A program made the position numbers and the translations under genes. The notes below the pieces were generated by a model that did no database searches, was not told where the DNA came from, and saw only the letters and a program-made list of their open reading frames with translations. A stretch of DNA of 46,742 bases from Sedimentisphaera sp050251615. GTDB taxonomy: Bacteria; Planctomycetota; Phycisphaerae; Sedimentisphaerales; Sedimentisphaeraceae. Position 1 is the first letter of the stretch, and every line of letters begins with the position of its first letter. Shown one piece after another: positions 1-8,365 of the stretch. The stretch spans positions 1-46,742 of the forward strand of contig JBFWMM010000021.1 in assembly GCA_050251615.1 (NCBI GenBank), given 5' to 3'.

Positions 1-676
1 GAGCAAAATCACGCGTGCGCGGGTCTGTCCATTTCCAGTACTCGGTATGCCCGTCAACCATTGAGAGGGTCGTACCCATTGAGTGCCGCTCGGGGACAAC
101 ATCCCACCACTGCTGAGTTTTGTACATAATAGACCAGCTTGATGGCGTACACCAGCCTTCGTCTATGAAGAGCATCCTCTCGGAGCCTCTCTTGATCTGC
201 GAAATCTTCTTAACGATGAGGTCGGGCGTGGCACCGTTTATCGGCATAAGCCACTGCGCAATGTCATATGCGAAGGAATCGGGCATTGAATACGATCTTG
301 CCTGGCCGCGCCGGCTTGTCGGGCAGCGATAGATTTCCAGCTCTCCTCCCGCGTAGGGCCAGAGAAGCCCGCGTTTAATAGCCAGCACCTGCTCTTCCTT
401 CAATTCGGGGTCGTTGTTGTAATTGTAGTATGTCAGGCCGCCTTCGTGGTTTACCCAGGCCAGTGGGCCTTCTGTGTTGCCCGATGGCAGGGCATCGTTA
501 TTGTCCATTGTGTAGAGGCGATGAATTGTTGAAAGTGATCTCAGATTTGCCATGCACGTGATGCGCTTGGCCGATTCACGAGCCCTTCCCAGCGCCGGAA
601 GAAGTATGGCCATAAGAAGCGCTATGATTGATATAACTACAAGTAGCTCTATGAGAGTGAAAGCTTTACGTTTCAT
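1..676 (-). CDS. Prepilin-like protein with H-X9-DG motif (3' end cut by window edge)
   Basis: The 225 codons seen here were translated directly from the minus strand; the C-terminus lies beyond the window. The protein starts with a class III prepilin leader and methylation motif (MKRKAFTLIELLVVISIIAL), so prepilin peptidase should cut before the Phe and leave an N-methylated transmembrane helix. Near the end of the visible part is HSMGTTLSMVDG, which fits the H-X9-DG signature of the large pseudopilin-like families of planctomycetes and Lentisphaerae. These usually occur in many copies per genome and their role is unknown; they may be surface pseudopilins linked to polysaccharide use. The ATG at 676 is preceded by GAGGAT about 4 nt upstream. 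Family assignment is firm, function is not. Confidence 0.85.
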   Translation of the reverse strand, partial: MKRKAFTLIELLVVISIIALLMAILLPALGRARESAKRITCMANLRSLSTIHRLYTMDNNDALPSGNTEGPLAWVNHEGGLTYYNYNNDPELKEEQVLAIKRGLLWPYAGGELEIYRCPTSRRGQARSYSMPDSFAYDIAQWLMPINGATPDLIVKKISQIKRGSERMLFIDEGWCTPSSWSIMYKTQQWWDVVPERHSMGTTLSMVDGHTEYWKWTDPRTRDFA

Positions 677-742
677 TTTATCCTCGTTATCAGTTTCTTC
701 GACACAACAATAAACAGCGGAACTCCGCCGACTACTTTTGGC

Positions 743-770
743 ATTATAGCACGCAAACGACAGCTGTCAA
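743..770 (-). promoter_or_regulatory. Near-perfect sigma-70 promoter of the prepilin-like gene
   Basis: On the minus strand TTGACA (765-770) and TATAAT (743-748) are separated by 16 bp, an exact match to both consensus hexamers. The predicted start point is near 736, giving a leader of about 60 nt before the ATG at 676. No operator could be identified. Confidence 0.75.
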
Positions 771-1047
771 TAGCATTATCAGGTAAATGCAAAGTTTTTT
801 TTAATACTTGAAAACATACTGTAAACACTTTAGTGAGCGGCCAAATATAGCTTTCAGCAAAATAACTCACTTCATAGCAACCATTTACGAACATTACGCT
901 CAGTATATGACAGGAGCGACCTGAAAAAAATTTTTAATTTTTCATTTTACATAAGCACGAATATGAATACAATCATTTACAGGTTACAGGCTTTCCCTTA
1001 CAGCCTGTCTAAAATCAAACGAGGTAATTAAAGCGAAAGACATTATT
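771..1047. other. AT-rich divergent intergenic region with small inverted repeat
   Basis: There is no gene here. The stretch separates the leftward prepilin-like gene from the rightward sugar kinase gene. It contains A/T runs around 925-945 and an inverted repeat with 7-bp arms (ACAGGCT at 986-992, AGCCTGT at 1002-1008, 9-nt loop), about 40 nt before the kinase start. The repeat could be an operator or a leader hairpin of the sugar operon. I see no convincing promoter for the kinase. Confidence 0.4.
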
Positions 1048-1938
1048 ATGTATAACGTTGCAGGAATTGGAGAAGTGCTTTACGACGTTTATCCCGAAGG
1101 CAAGCGGCTTGGAGGTGCCCCGTCGAATTTCGTCTTCCACGCCGTAGCTCTGGGGCTTGACGGCGTTGTTGTAAGCGCTTGCGGGCGTGATGAGCTTGGC
1201 GCCGAGCTGAAAGCAGACCTCGCGGAGAAAGGTATGTCGCTGAGGGGTATTACTGAAAACGACCACCCCACCGGAGCAGTGCTTGTATCTCTGGACAGCG
1301 CGGGCGTGGCACATTACCGCATCAGCGAAGGCGCAGCCTGGGACTATATCACCTGCGACGAAACTGTTATGAAGCTTGCCGAAGGAATGGACGCCGTATG
1401 CTTCGGCTCGCTCGCCCAGCGCGCGGAAATCTCACGCAACTCCATCAGACGCTTCCTCAAAGCGACAAGACCCGACTGCCTGCGCGTGTTTGATGTCAAT
1501 CTGCGCCTGCCATACTACAGCCGCGAAATAATAGAACAGTCCCTCGAACTCGCAAACGTACTCAAACTCAATGAAGACGAAATTATCGTGCTGAAAGATA
1601 TGTTCGGCCTCTCAGGCAGCGAAGACCGGCAGCTCTCCGAACTTCAGAAACGCTTTAATTTAAGAACAATAGCCTTGACAAAAGGCCCCAAAGGCAGCAC
1701 AATGTTAGGCGATTCCGAATCGCACAGTTTTGCGGGGTTCCCCGCGGATGTGATCGACACAGTCGGCGCGGGCGATTCTTTTACAGCAGCTATGGTGTTT
1801 GGCCTGCTGAACGGCTACTCGCTCGAAAAGACGAATATTCTCGCAAGCCGGGTAGCTTCTTTCGTTTGCTCAAGGCACGGCGCGACTCCGTCGCCTGAGG
1901 AATCGAGTTGTATCTATACGGAATTGGGCGCCCTTTAG
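1048..1938 (+). CDS. PfkB-family sugar kinase, probably fructokinase
   Basis: This 296-residue protein belongs to the ribokinase/PfkB fold, ATP-dependent kinases that phosphorylate sugars in the cytoplasm. The N-terminal substrate-binding signature GGAPSNF lies near residue 22. The second PfkB signature, DTVGAGDSFTAAM, sits near residue 232 and contains the catalytic Asp and the anion-hole glycines. The short N-terminus and GGAPSNF resemble bacterial fructokinases more than ribokinases or 2-keto-3-deoxygluconate kinases, but substrate cannot be fixed from sequence alone. The gene is 47 nt upstream of a sugar porter and probably co-transcribed with it. The ribosome site before 1048 is weak. 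Family is certain, fructose as substrate is likely but not proven. Confidence 0.85.
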   Translation: MYNVAGIGEVLYDVYPEGKRLGGAPSNFVFHAVALGLDGVVVSACGRDELGAELKADLAEKGMSLRGITENDHPTGAVLVSLDSAGVAHYRISEGAAWDYITCDETVMKLAEGMDAVCFGSLAQRAEISRNSIRRFLKATRPDCLRVFDVNLRLPYYSREIIEQSLELANVLKLNEDEIIVLKDMFGLSGSEDRQLSELQKRFNLRTIALTKGPKGSTMLGDSESHSFAGFPADVIDTVGAGDSFTAAMVFGLLNGYSLEKTNILASRVASFVCSRHGATPSPEESSCIYTELGAL

Positions 1939-1985
1939 AAGTGAGGGGCGATAAGTAATCAAAACGTTTGTAAGGAAAGCTTCAG

Positions 1986-3332
1986 ATGAAACACAGTCGT
2001 CTTTTTCTATGGTCGATAACTGCATCCCTCGCCGGTTTTTTGTTCGGATTTGACACTATCGTCATTTCCGGTGCCGAACAGAAAATAGAATCAATCTGGA
2101 ATCTCAGCTCAGTTATGCACGGTTTGTGTATGAGCTCAGCGCTCTGGGGAACCGTCCTCGGTTCGCTCGTCGGCGGCTGGCCGACAGAAAAATTCGGGCG
2201 GCGCAAAACGCTCATCTGGATTGGCGCCCTTTATTTTGTTTCAGCAGTCTGTTCGGGCATCGCTCCGGATAAGTTATTCTTTATCATAGCACGCTTTATA
2301 GGCGGAATAGGCGTTGGCGTTGCAACAGTAGCCTCACCGCTCTACATCTCCGAAATATCTCCCCCCGGGCTTCGCGGAAGGCTCGCGGGAATGTTTCAGT
2401 TCAATATCGTGTTCGGCATACTGATTGCCTTTGTGTCAAACTACTTCATCGGCAAGTATGTCAATCCGCAAATCGCCTGGAGATGGATGCTGGGCGTGGA
2501 AGCAATACCTGCCTTGATTTACAGCTTGATGTGCCTGATGATTTCCGAAAGTCCCCGCTGGCTGATTGTACACGGCGGCAAACGCGAACAGGGCATGGAA
2601 GTGTTCCGGCAGATAAACCCCGAGATGTCTGAGACGGAATTATCCGCGCTGGCCGATTCCGTTGCGGCAAGCGTCGGCGAGAACAAAGAGAAAGCCGCGA
2701 AGTTCTTTACAAAGAGGCTGAAAGTGCCGATTATGCTGGCGTTTTTCGTGGCGTTTTTCAATCAGCTCTCCGGCATAAACGCGATTCTGTATTTCGCGCC
2801 GCGCATTTTTGAATGGACGGGACTCGGCGAAAGCGCCGCCCTCTTGCAGTCTGTCGGCATCGGCATAACAAACCTCGTGTTCACTTATGTGGGGCTGTAT
2901 CTGATCGACAAGCTCGGCCGCCGCACACTGCTCTACATCGGCTCCTTCGGATACATCATATCGCTGGGCATCTGCTCCTGGGCATTCCACGCCGAATTCT
3001 ATAAGATTGTTCCGATTTGTATCTTCGCCTTCATTGCCGCTCATGCAATCGGCCAGGGAACTGTGATATGGGTGCTTATAAGCGAAATCTTTCCGAACCG
3101 CAACAGATCTGCCGGCCAGGCGCTGGGCAGCTTCACGCACTGGTTCTTCGCCGCCTCATTGACCCTCTTCTTCCCGAAAATGGCACATATACTGAGCCCG
3201 TCATTGATATTCGGCTTCTTCTGCTTTATGATGGTGCTTCAACTGGTCTGGGTTAAAACGATGGTTCCTGAGACAAAAGGCGTATCACTGGAAGATATGC
3301 AGGAAAAGCTCGGCCTCAATCTTAAATCATAA
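1986..3332 (+). CDS. MFS sugar porter (sugar:H+ symporter family)
   Basis: The 448-residue protein has about 12 transmembrane segments and the signatures of the Sugar Porter family of the major facilitator superfamily (XylE, AraE, GalP, GLUT relatives). Visible motifs are GFDTIVISGA in helix 1, KFGRRK after helix 2, the central SESPRWL, the helix 7 motif NQLSGINAILYF that lines the sugar site, and PETKGVSLEDMQ at the C-terminus. It sits in the inner membrane and likely imports a monosaccharide driven by protons. With the upstream PfkB kinase it forms an uptake-plus-phosphorylation pair. An AAGGAAAG site precedes the ATG. The exact sugar (fructose, xylose, glucose) is not determinable. Confidence 0.9.
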   Translation: MKHSRLFLWSITASLAGFLFGFDTIVISGAEQKIESIWNLSSVMHGLCMSSALWGTVLGSLVGGWPTEKFGRRKTLIWIGALYFVSAVCSGIAPDKLFFIIARFIGGIGVGVATVASPLYISEISPPGLRGRLAGMFQFNIVFGILIAFVSNYFIGKYVNPQIAWRWMLGVEAIPALIYSLMCLMISESPRWLIVHGGKREQGMEVFRQINPEMSETELSALADSVAASVGENKEKAAKFFTKRLKVPIMLAFFVAFFNQLSGINAILYFAPRIFEWTGLGESAALLQSVGIGITNLVFTYVGLYLIDKLGRRTLLYIGSFGYIISLGICSWAFHAEFYKIVPICIFAFIAAHAIGQGTVIWVLISEIFPNRNRSAGQALGSFTHWFFAASLTLFFPKMAHILSPSLIFGFFCFMMVLQLVWVKTMVPETKGVSLEDMQEKLGLNLKS

Positions 3333-3389
3333 ACACACGCAGAGGTGCGGTTCACAGCGCCCTGCGCAATCGTACCGGACAACGAACAT

Positions 3390-3419
3390 AATAGAGACGC
3401 GAAATTTCGCGTCTCTATT
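3390..3419 (+). terminator. 30-nt perfect palindrome, likely terminator of the sugar operon
   Basis: Two 15-nt arms pair without mismatch (AATAGAGACGCGAAA and its complement), 57 nt after the porter stop codon, followed by TTTGCTTT. The hairpin would be very stable, though the T tract is short. The arms share the core GAGACGC with a longer palindrome at 43719-43760, so it may also belong to a dispersed repeat family. Confidence 0.55.
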
Positions 3420-3861
3420 TGCTTTGGTTCATCGCTTATGCAATCAAAGCGACTTTCCGCGCAAACGACCGCCCAATCAGAACCGCGGGCAGCTAAGATC
3501 CTTGCGAGCGCATGGAACGGATGATAAAGTTGTTCCGAGATTGCATATTACCCTTGATGCGGTGCGTTGATTATTCGCCCGGTACGTACCCGCGGCACTT
3601 CTCTCGCGGTTCTGATTGTGCTTTCCACTTCACCGAAATCGGTTGGCATTTGAGATGGCGTTTGACGGGGAGGGGAGGGCGTTGAATGTGCCGTATCTTT
3701 CACCCTTTTTCAACCGATTTAATAAAAATCACTTTGACAATTCGCAACTTATGATATTCCAATAGGTAGTTACAGCGCGTAGAGTGATATTTCAATAGTT
3801 GTACAGAAATGCAATAAACCAACTGAAGGGTAAAGACCGAGCCTGCTGTAATATCATCCGG
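3420..3861. other. Long intergenic region without a recognisable gene
   Basis: About 440 nt lie between the sugar operon palindrome and the gspD terminator. I find no ORF with coding character. It contains a lone TTGACA (3734-3739) with no good -10 box, and a segment (about 3641-3665, TTGGCATTTGAGATGGCGTT) that resembles 43954-43978 near the sulfatase 3' end. It may be decayed or repeat-derived sequence. Confidence 0.35.
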
Positions 3862-3899
3862 TAAAACAAAAAGAGGCGCCGATATTGACCGGACGCCTC
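3862..3899 (-). terminator. Rho-independent terminator of the secretion operon
   Basis: On the minus strand GAGGCG (3894-3899) pairs with CGCCTC (3873-3878), with an inner CCGG/CCG extension, and is followed by TTTTTGTTTT. It lies 27 nt beyond the gspD stop codon and should end the long secretion transcript. Confidence 0.8.
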
Positions 3900-3925
3900 G
3901 TTTGTTTGTTGAGCTGAACGCAGGT

Positions 3926-6025
3926 TTACTTCTGCGGGACAGACTTCATATTCTCCATCTGGCTCCTGAGCGCAGGATTATCATTCATCCCCTGCATACT
4001 CTCGCTCATTGCAGACTCATGCTCAGTAATACTTGCAAGCTCGCTCTCCCTTTGCGCAACAATCGGCGTGAGGAATATAAGCAGCTCCTTCTTTTCATTG
4101 CTCTTTTCCGTACTCCTGAACAGCACGCCGAGCAGTGGCAGGTCGCCGAGCAGTGGCACCTTCTTCACAATCTCGCTGTCATCGTCTTCCATCAAACCGC
4201 CGACAACAATCGTCTGGCCGTCCTTCACGGCAACACGGCCGCTGCAAGAGCGGGTTGTGAATACTGTGGCATTGAAGTTCTCGCTGATGGATACAGTCTC
4301 ATCTTCACTGATTGTGGAAACTTCCGGTGCAATGTCCATCGTAACAAAGCCTTTAGAGTTGATCTTCGGTGTAACTTCAAGGCTGATGCCGATATTCTGA
4401 TACTCGATACTGTTTGTAATTACGCCTTCCGACACGTTGGAGTCGGTAATATACGGCACTTCTTTGCCCACGTTAATCGTAGCCAGCTGGTTGTTGCTTG
4501 TCAGAACGTATGGCCTCGACAGCACATTCACCTTCCCGCTCGTACTGAGCGCGTTGAGTGTAAAGTCCAGGTCGCTTTGAAGGATTCTGAAATTGGCGCC
4601 GTCAAGAGTAAGCGGTATGGCATCCGTTCCATTTGACAAAAGCTCCGTGCTGTAGTTGCGATTGTCGCCATCGGAATCAACATTCGCCAGGCTGAACTCT
4701 GTGCCCAGATTGAAGCTGTTGTTTACGGTAACCTCGGCCACAAGCACCTTTATAAGTACCTGCGGAACGGGCTGATCGAGCTCTTCAATGATAGGCTTAA
4801 TCTTCATATAGTTCTTTTCGCTTGTCATTATGATAAGCGAGTTGGTATCACTATCGGCTTCTATAAACACCTGATCAGAAACCTCCGTAGAACTGCTGTT
4901 GTTGTTATTATTGCCGGCGTTGCCGAAACGGCGATCCTGATTGTTGTTGGAGTCCTGCGATTCGGCGGCGTCAAAGAGATCGTTAAGCACGACCTTAATA
5001 TTTTCGCTATCGGCATTTTCGAGCTTGTACACAAACAGCGTGCGGTCTTCATCGGGGTTAGTATCAAGCTCCTTGACAACCTGTGCCACCACTTCCAGCG
5101 TATCACTGGGCCCGCTGACAACCACCGTATTTGTCATATCGTCGGCAGACGCTACCACCTTCACATTCTGCGAGATACCCGCAGAGCTGGATTCGTTGTT
5201 GTTACCGCCGCGATCACCGCCGAAAGGGCCGCCTCCACGCATAAAACGCGAGAAGGGGTTATTGTCGTTACGGCTGCTGTTCGATGACGCCTGCTCGAAC
5301 ACTTCGTTTATTATGTTGGCGGTGTTGTCTGCCTCGGCATAGACCAGATGAAACACGCGAACCGACGCGATTGAAGCCATCTGCGTATCAACCGCCTTGA
5401 CCACCTTCATTATGCGCTTGATGTTCAGCGCGGTATCGGTGATGATAAGGCTGTTGCTCGCTTCGTTGCTGGTGAGATCGGCCGTGTCGCTGACAAGCGA
5501 TTGAATATCCTCCCTGAGGCTTGTGGCCTCGGCAAACCTGATCGGGATAATATGCGTTATAACTTCATCCGTATCGGGGAGCACGTCCGGATCGCTACCA
5601 CTGGAGACTGGCACATTGTCGTGGCGTGCGTTGCTTATATCGACAATCTTGAGCGCCCTGCCCACCTTTATCGCGGTGTAGCCGTTGTCAATCAGAACGG
5701 TATTTAGCACGGTAACTATATCCCCCTCGCCGACGGGCTGTTTGCTCTTTATCGTTATGCGCGTTGAAAGCACGGCATCGGAAACGATAACAAAGCCGGC
5801 CTTTTCCGAGAGGTAGTTGAGGACGTCTGTCAGAGGGGCGTCCTGAAAATCGAACACAATGCCGCCCGACTCGTCGAGCGGTATGAACGGCGCCGGCGCC
5901 GCGGTCGCTTGAATGGAGGTCGTCTGAGTAGATTCCGCCGCGGCGAGGTTCGGATCGATCTCGGCAAAGGCGAACAATGCGGCCGAGAAAATGATTACGA
6001 TTGTAAAAAGCCTGGTAGGTTTCAT
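3926..6025 (-). CDS. gspD: Type II secretion outer-membrane secretin GspD
   Basis: This 699-residue protein forms the multimeric outer-membrane channel of type II secretion systems. A signal peptide (about residues 1-21, ending AFA) is followed by an N0 domain (about 55-125), N1-N3 ring domains with NSLIITDT-type repeats, and the C-terminal secretin barrel (about 420-660), which ends in VPLLGDLPLLGVLF and LLIFLTP. Two Asn/Gly/Ser-rich loops interrupt the periplasmic domains, near residues 253-285 and 357-385. Such low-complexity loops occur in some secretins, but these are unusually rich in Asn. The start has an AAGGGAT site and lies 15 nt after the GspC-like gene. It is the last gene of the operon, unlike the proteobacterial C-D-E order. 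A type IV pilus PilQ is less likely because a full GspE-K set is present. Confidence 0.93.
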   Translation of the reverse strand: MKPTRLFTIVIIFSAALFAFAEIDPNLAAAESTQTTSIQATAAPAPFIPLDESGGIVFDFQDAPLTDVLNYLSEKAGFVIVSDAVLSTRITIKSKQPVGEGDIVTVLNTVLIDNGYTAIKVGRALKIVDISNARHDNVPVSSGSDPDVLPDTDEVITHIIPIRFAEATSLREDIQSLVSDTADLTSNEASNSLIITDTALNIKRIMKVVKAVDTQMASIASVRVFHLVYAEADNTANIINEVFEQASSNSSRNDNNPFSRFMRGGGPFGGDRGGNNNESSSAGISQNVKVVASADDMTNTVVVSGPSDTLEVVAQVVKELDTNPDEDRTLFVYKLENADSENIKVVLNDLFDAAESQDSNNNQDRRFGNAGNNNNNSSSTEVSDQVFIEADSDTNSLIIMTSEKNYMKIKPIIEELDQPVPQVLIKVLVAEVTVNNSFNLGTEFSLANVDSDGDNRNYSTELLSNGTDAIPLTLDGANFRILQSDLDFTLNALSTSGKVNVLSRPYVLTSNNQLATINVGKEVPYITDSNVSEGVITNSIEYQNIGISLEVTPKINSKGFVTMDIAPEVSTISEDETVSISENFNATVFTTRSCSGRVAVKDGQTIVVGGLMEDDDSEIVKKVPLLGDLPLLGVLFRSTEKSNEKKELLIFLTPIVAQRESELASITEHESAMSESMQGMNDNPALRSQMENMKSVPQK

Positions 6026-6040
6026 TTGTTATCCCTTAGA

Positions 6041-6583
6041 TTAGTTTCCCATCTGCTGTTTTCTTCTTTCAAGCATCAAACGGAGGATGTCGTCTTCGGA
6101 CGCCCCCCCTGCCGCAGGCGCATCGGTAGCCGCGGTATCTTTCGTGCTACTATCCGGCGCATCGGCGCTTGCTGCGTATTCTTCTTCCGTCTCGCTGCGC
6201 CCGAGTTCACCGCCAACGGCTATCTCGGAAAGGTTGTTATCCATTGCAAAGACAATCTTGTCCTTCTGCACATCGGTTACAACGCCTCCCGCAAGCTCAT
6301 CGCCCGCTTTGAGGCGGTAAAAATCCCCGCTCACCTGCTCCTCAACGAAAGCGACAGATTCCTGCGCGCTTACCGCCACGCCCTTGAGGATGAACACGTT
6401 TATCACCCTGCGCACGCGCACGGGCTCGCGTTCGTCACGCTCTGCAACGGGCGCCTGGCGCTCACGAGAGAAAATGTTGTTTTCATACAAAAGGCTGTAA
6501 TCATCGAAGCTCCTCGCCTCCTGCGAAATCCCGATAGCGTAAAGAGGCGCGGCAAGCAGAAGCACCGCAATAACATTCTTCAT
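6041..6583 (-). CDS. GspC/PilP-like inner-membrane linker protein
   Basis: The 180-residue protein has an N-terminal hydrophobic anchor or signal (KNVIAVLLLAAPLYAIG), a central beta-rich region at about residues 55-120 (LKGVAV, FVEEQ, LKAGDELAGGVVTDV), and an Ala/Asp/Ser-rich tail. The central region resembles the homology domain of GspC and PilP, which joins the inner-membrane platform to the secretin N0 domain. Its place directly upstream of gspD and after gspL/gspM supports that role. The ATG at 6583 overlaps the gspM stop codon (TGATG) and has AGGAGG 7 nt upstream; a TTG one codon earlier is less likely. The assignment rests on pattern and context, as this family is very divergent. Confidence 0.65.
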   Translation of the reverse strand: MKNVIAVLLLAAPLYAIGISQEARSFDDYSLLYENNIFSRERQAPVAERDEREPVRVRRVINVFILKGVAVSAQESVAFVEEQVSGDFYRLKAGDELAGGVVTDVQKDKIVFAMDNNLSEIAVGGELGRSETEEEYAASADAPDSSTKDTAATDAPAAGGASEDDILRLMLERRKQQMGN

Positions 6584-7119
6584 CAACTTTCCTCCTTTTC
6601 AGGCGCTAAGAACAGCGCGGATATATTTATTTGAACGGTGATATTGCTGCCGCTCTCGTCTGAGGCTCCAATCTGAAACGAATCAACCTTTACGGGCAGT
6701 TCCGCGGTTTCAATTTCGTAGATGAAGCGCGTAACCGAGCGCATCGAACCAGCACCGGAGATTGTATATTCGAGCGTACCGAAACCTTGCTCTATGTCGG
6801 AATCTCCGGGCTGCACGAATGAAAGCATCAGGTCGCAGCTTCGCGATGATTCATCAACGAATCTCAGAAGCGTGCTTTCGAGCTTCTGTGGCTCGGGGGC
6901 AAGGCCTGCGTCGAGGTAGGCCTGCCATCTCTCGCTCACGCTTTTCGAGCTGTGCAGCAGATTCTGCGCCTTTTCGAGCTGCATTCTTGCCTGCTCTTTC
7001 TGCACCTTGATCTCGCCTCGCTTTGCGAAAGCGGGGCTGAAGATGTACCTATCGGCAATGAGCAGCGCAATAGCCGCCAAAGCGATGATAAGCAGTTTCT
7101 TTTCCTTTCCGCTCATCAT
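6583..7119 (-). CDS. GspM/PilO-like secretion platform protein
   Basis: The 178-residue protein has one N-terminal transmembrane helix (LLIIALAAIALLIADRYIF), a coiled-coil stretch (about residues 35-70), and a C-terminal ferredoxin-like alpha/beta domain (about 75-170). This is the architecture of GspM and PilO, which partner GspL/PilN in the inner-membrane platform. Its ATG overlaps the gspL stop codon (ATGA) and has AAGGAG 8 nt upstream, so the two are translationally coupled. Sequence similarity to named families is weak, so the name rests on topology and position between gspL-like and gspC-like genes. Confidence 0.7.
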   Translation of the reverse strand: MMSGKEKKLLIIALAAIALLIADRYIFSPAFAKRGEIKVQKEQARMQLEKAQNLLHSSKSVSERWQAYLDAGLAPEPQKLESTLLRFVDESSRSCDLMLSFVQPGDSDIEQGFGTLEYTISGAGSMRSVTRFIYEIETAELPVKVDSFQIGASDESGSNITVQINISALFLAPEKEES

Positions 7120-8348
7120 AAGCTGATCTCCTTGTATGTGAATTTTACGGCAAAATCGCAGACCGTCTGCCCAGCGCGGCCGCTTTTGCGGATGTAGCTC
7201 ACTTTCACGTCCGTAAACTTGCGATTCCGCTTTATAGCATCGATGCAGTCGTTGATGGCCTGCTCGCTATCGGCGCGGCCTGAAATAACCTGATTCATAC
7301 GGTTATCGCTGGCGAGGCTCGAAAGCCAGATCTCTCCCGAGCGGGGGAAGCAGCTGTTGAGCGCAAGAAGCATATCGAGATGCACTGGGGATGTGTCGAA
7401 CCATGGGCGTGCCTTATCAATCTGTTTGAGCGTGGCCTCGGTAAGCTCGGAGGCCTGCGCGATTGAATCATATGAAGCGGTCATTGCGTTTATGTCGGAG
7501 AGGTCGGTGAGGCTGTCATACGCAAGCGCGCCTGCCGCCAGCAACACAACCACCGCCCAGCCTACCGCCTTTAACAGCATTTTCCTGCGCATATTACCGT
7601 TGCTCTTATGCTCGCTGAGCAGGTTCAGGCCGGTACCGCCAAGCGCTGCCTGTGCGGCAAGCCGAGCTGCGCTGATCTCTATCGCCTCACCTGCTGCAAG
7701 CTCTTTTTTCACCGCAACCGCGGCATCCTGCGGGATTCTGCCGGCGATCTTTTCACGCAGAACAAACCGCTCTGCCGCGGCCTGCGAGGTATCAGCGAGG
7801 AAATCGCAGTCAACAACCGTGCTGCCGTTTCCCATGGCAACTTCCACGCCGCCGCCAAGCTCGAAAGCCTCACAGCTTTTACCTTCGCCAAGCACCAGCG
7901 GCACAATCGTAACCTCGGCTACCTTTATTCCCGCCGCTTCGAGCATTCCAAGCGCCTCTGTAACGGGGGCCTTCTTCACCGCAAACACGCTCACCCGCGA
8001 GCCGCAGCGGACAAAATCGGCAATGATACTGTCGGCAGGTATATCGAGCGCTGCTTCCAGACGGATTTTCGACATCCCGCTGAGAGCCTCATCCGCAAGC
8101 GATTCAGGGGCAGTAAAGCCGGTTGTAAGCGCATACTTCGAGCTCATCGCCACAACCGCCTGTTGCGTGCTCACGCGGGCTTGCTTCAATGCCGTGCGAA
8201 GTTTCTCCGCCGCATCCGCGGCACCTGGAGATACATCAACCAGCCCGCTCGCCGCCGGTTCGCAGCGCCCGCCGCGCAGGCGCACCTCGCAGAATGCAAC
8301 AGCATCCGGAAGTAGCGTTATGCCTAATATCTTTTTGAGCTTCTTCAT
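7116..8348 (-). CDS. GspL-like assembly protein (actin-like domain fused to PilN-like domain)
   Basis: The 410-residue protein combines an N-terminal cytoplasmic actin-like fold (about residues 1-240, starting KKILGITLLPDAVAF, as in PilM and the GspL cytoplasmic domain), one transmembrane helix (about 260-282, AVGWAVVVLLAAGALAY), and a periplasmic PilN-like ferredoxin domain. In type II secretion GspL recruits the ATPase GspE to the membrane and binds GspM. The strongly Ala-rich actin domain lacks clear ATP motifs, as is usual for GspL. I chose the ATG at 8348, which has a GGAAT site. A TTG at 8363 would add five residues and nearly touches gspK. Confidence 0.75.
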   Translation of the reverse strand: MKKLKKILGITLLPDAVAFCEVRLRGGRCEPAASGLVDVSPGAADAAEKLRTALKQARVSTQQAVVAMSSKYALTTGFTAPESLADEALSGMSKIRLEAALDIPADSIIADFVRCGSRVSVFAVKKAPVTEALGMLEAAGIKVAEVTIVPLVLGEGKSCEAFELGGGVEVAMGNGSTVVDCDFLADTSQAAAERFVLREKIAGRIPQDAAVAVKKELAAGEAIEISAARLAAQAALGGTGLNLLSEHKSNGNMRRKMLLKAVGWAVVVLLAAGALAYDSLTDLSDINAMTASYDSIAQASELTEATLKQIDKARPWFDTSPVHLDMLLALNSCFPRSGEIWLSSLASDNRMNQVISGRADSEQAINDCIDAIKRNRKFTDVKVSYIRKSGRAGQTVCDFAVKFTYKEISL

Positions 8349-8365
8349 TCTTATTCCGTTCAACT

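Noticed and set aside
3734..3762. Plus-strand promoter at TTGACA
   Set aside because: No acceptable -10 box at 15-19 bp and no downstream plus-strand gene.
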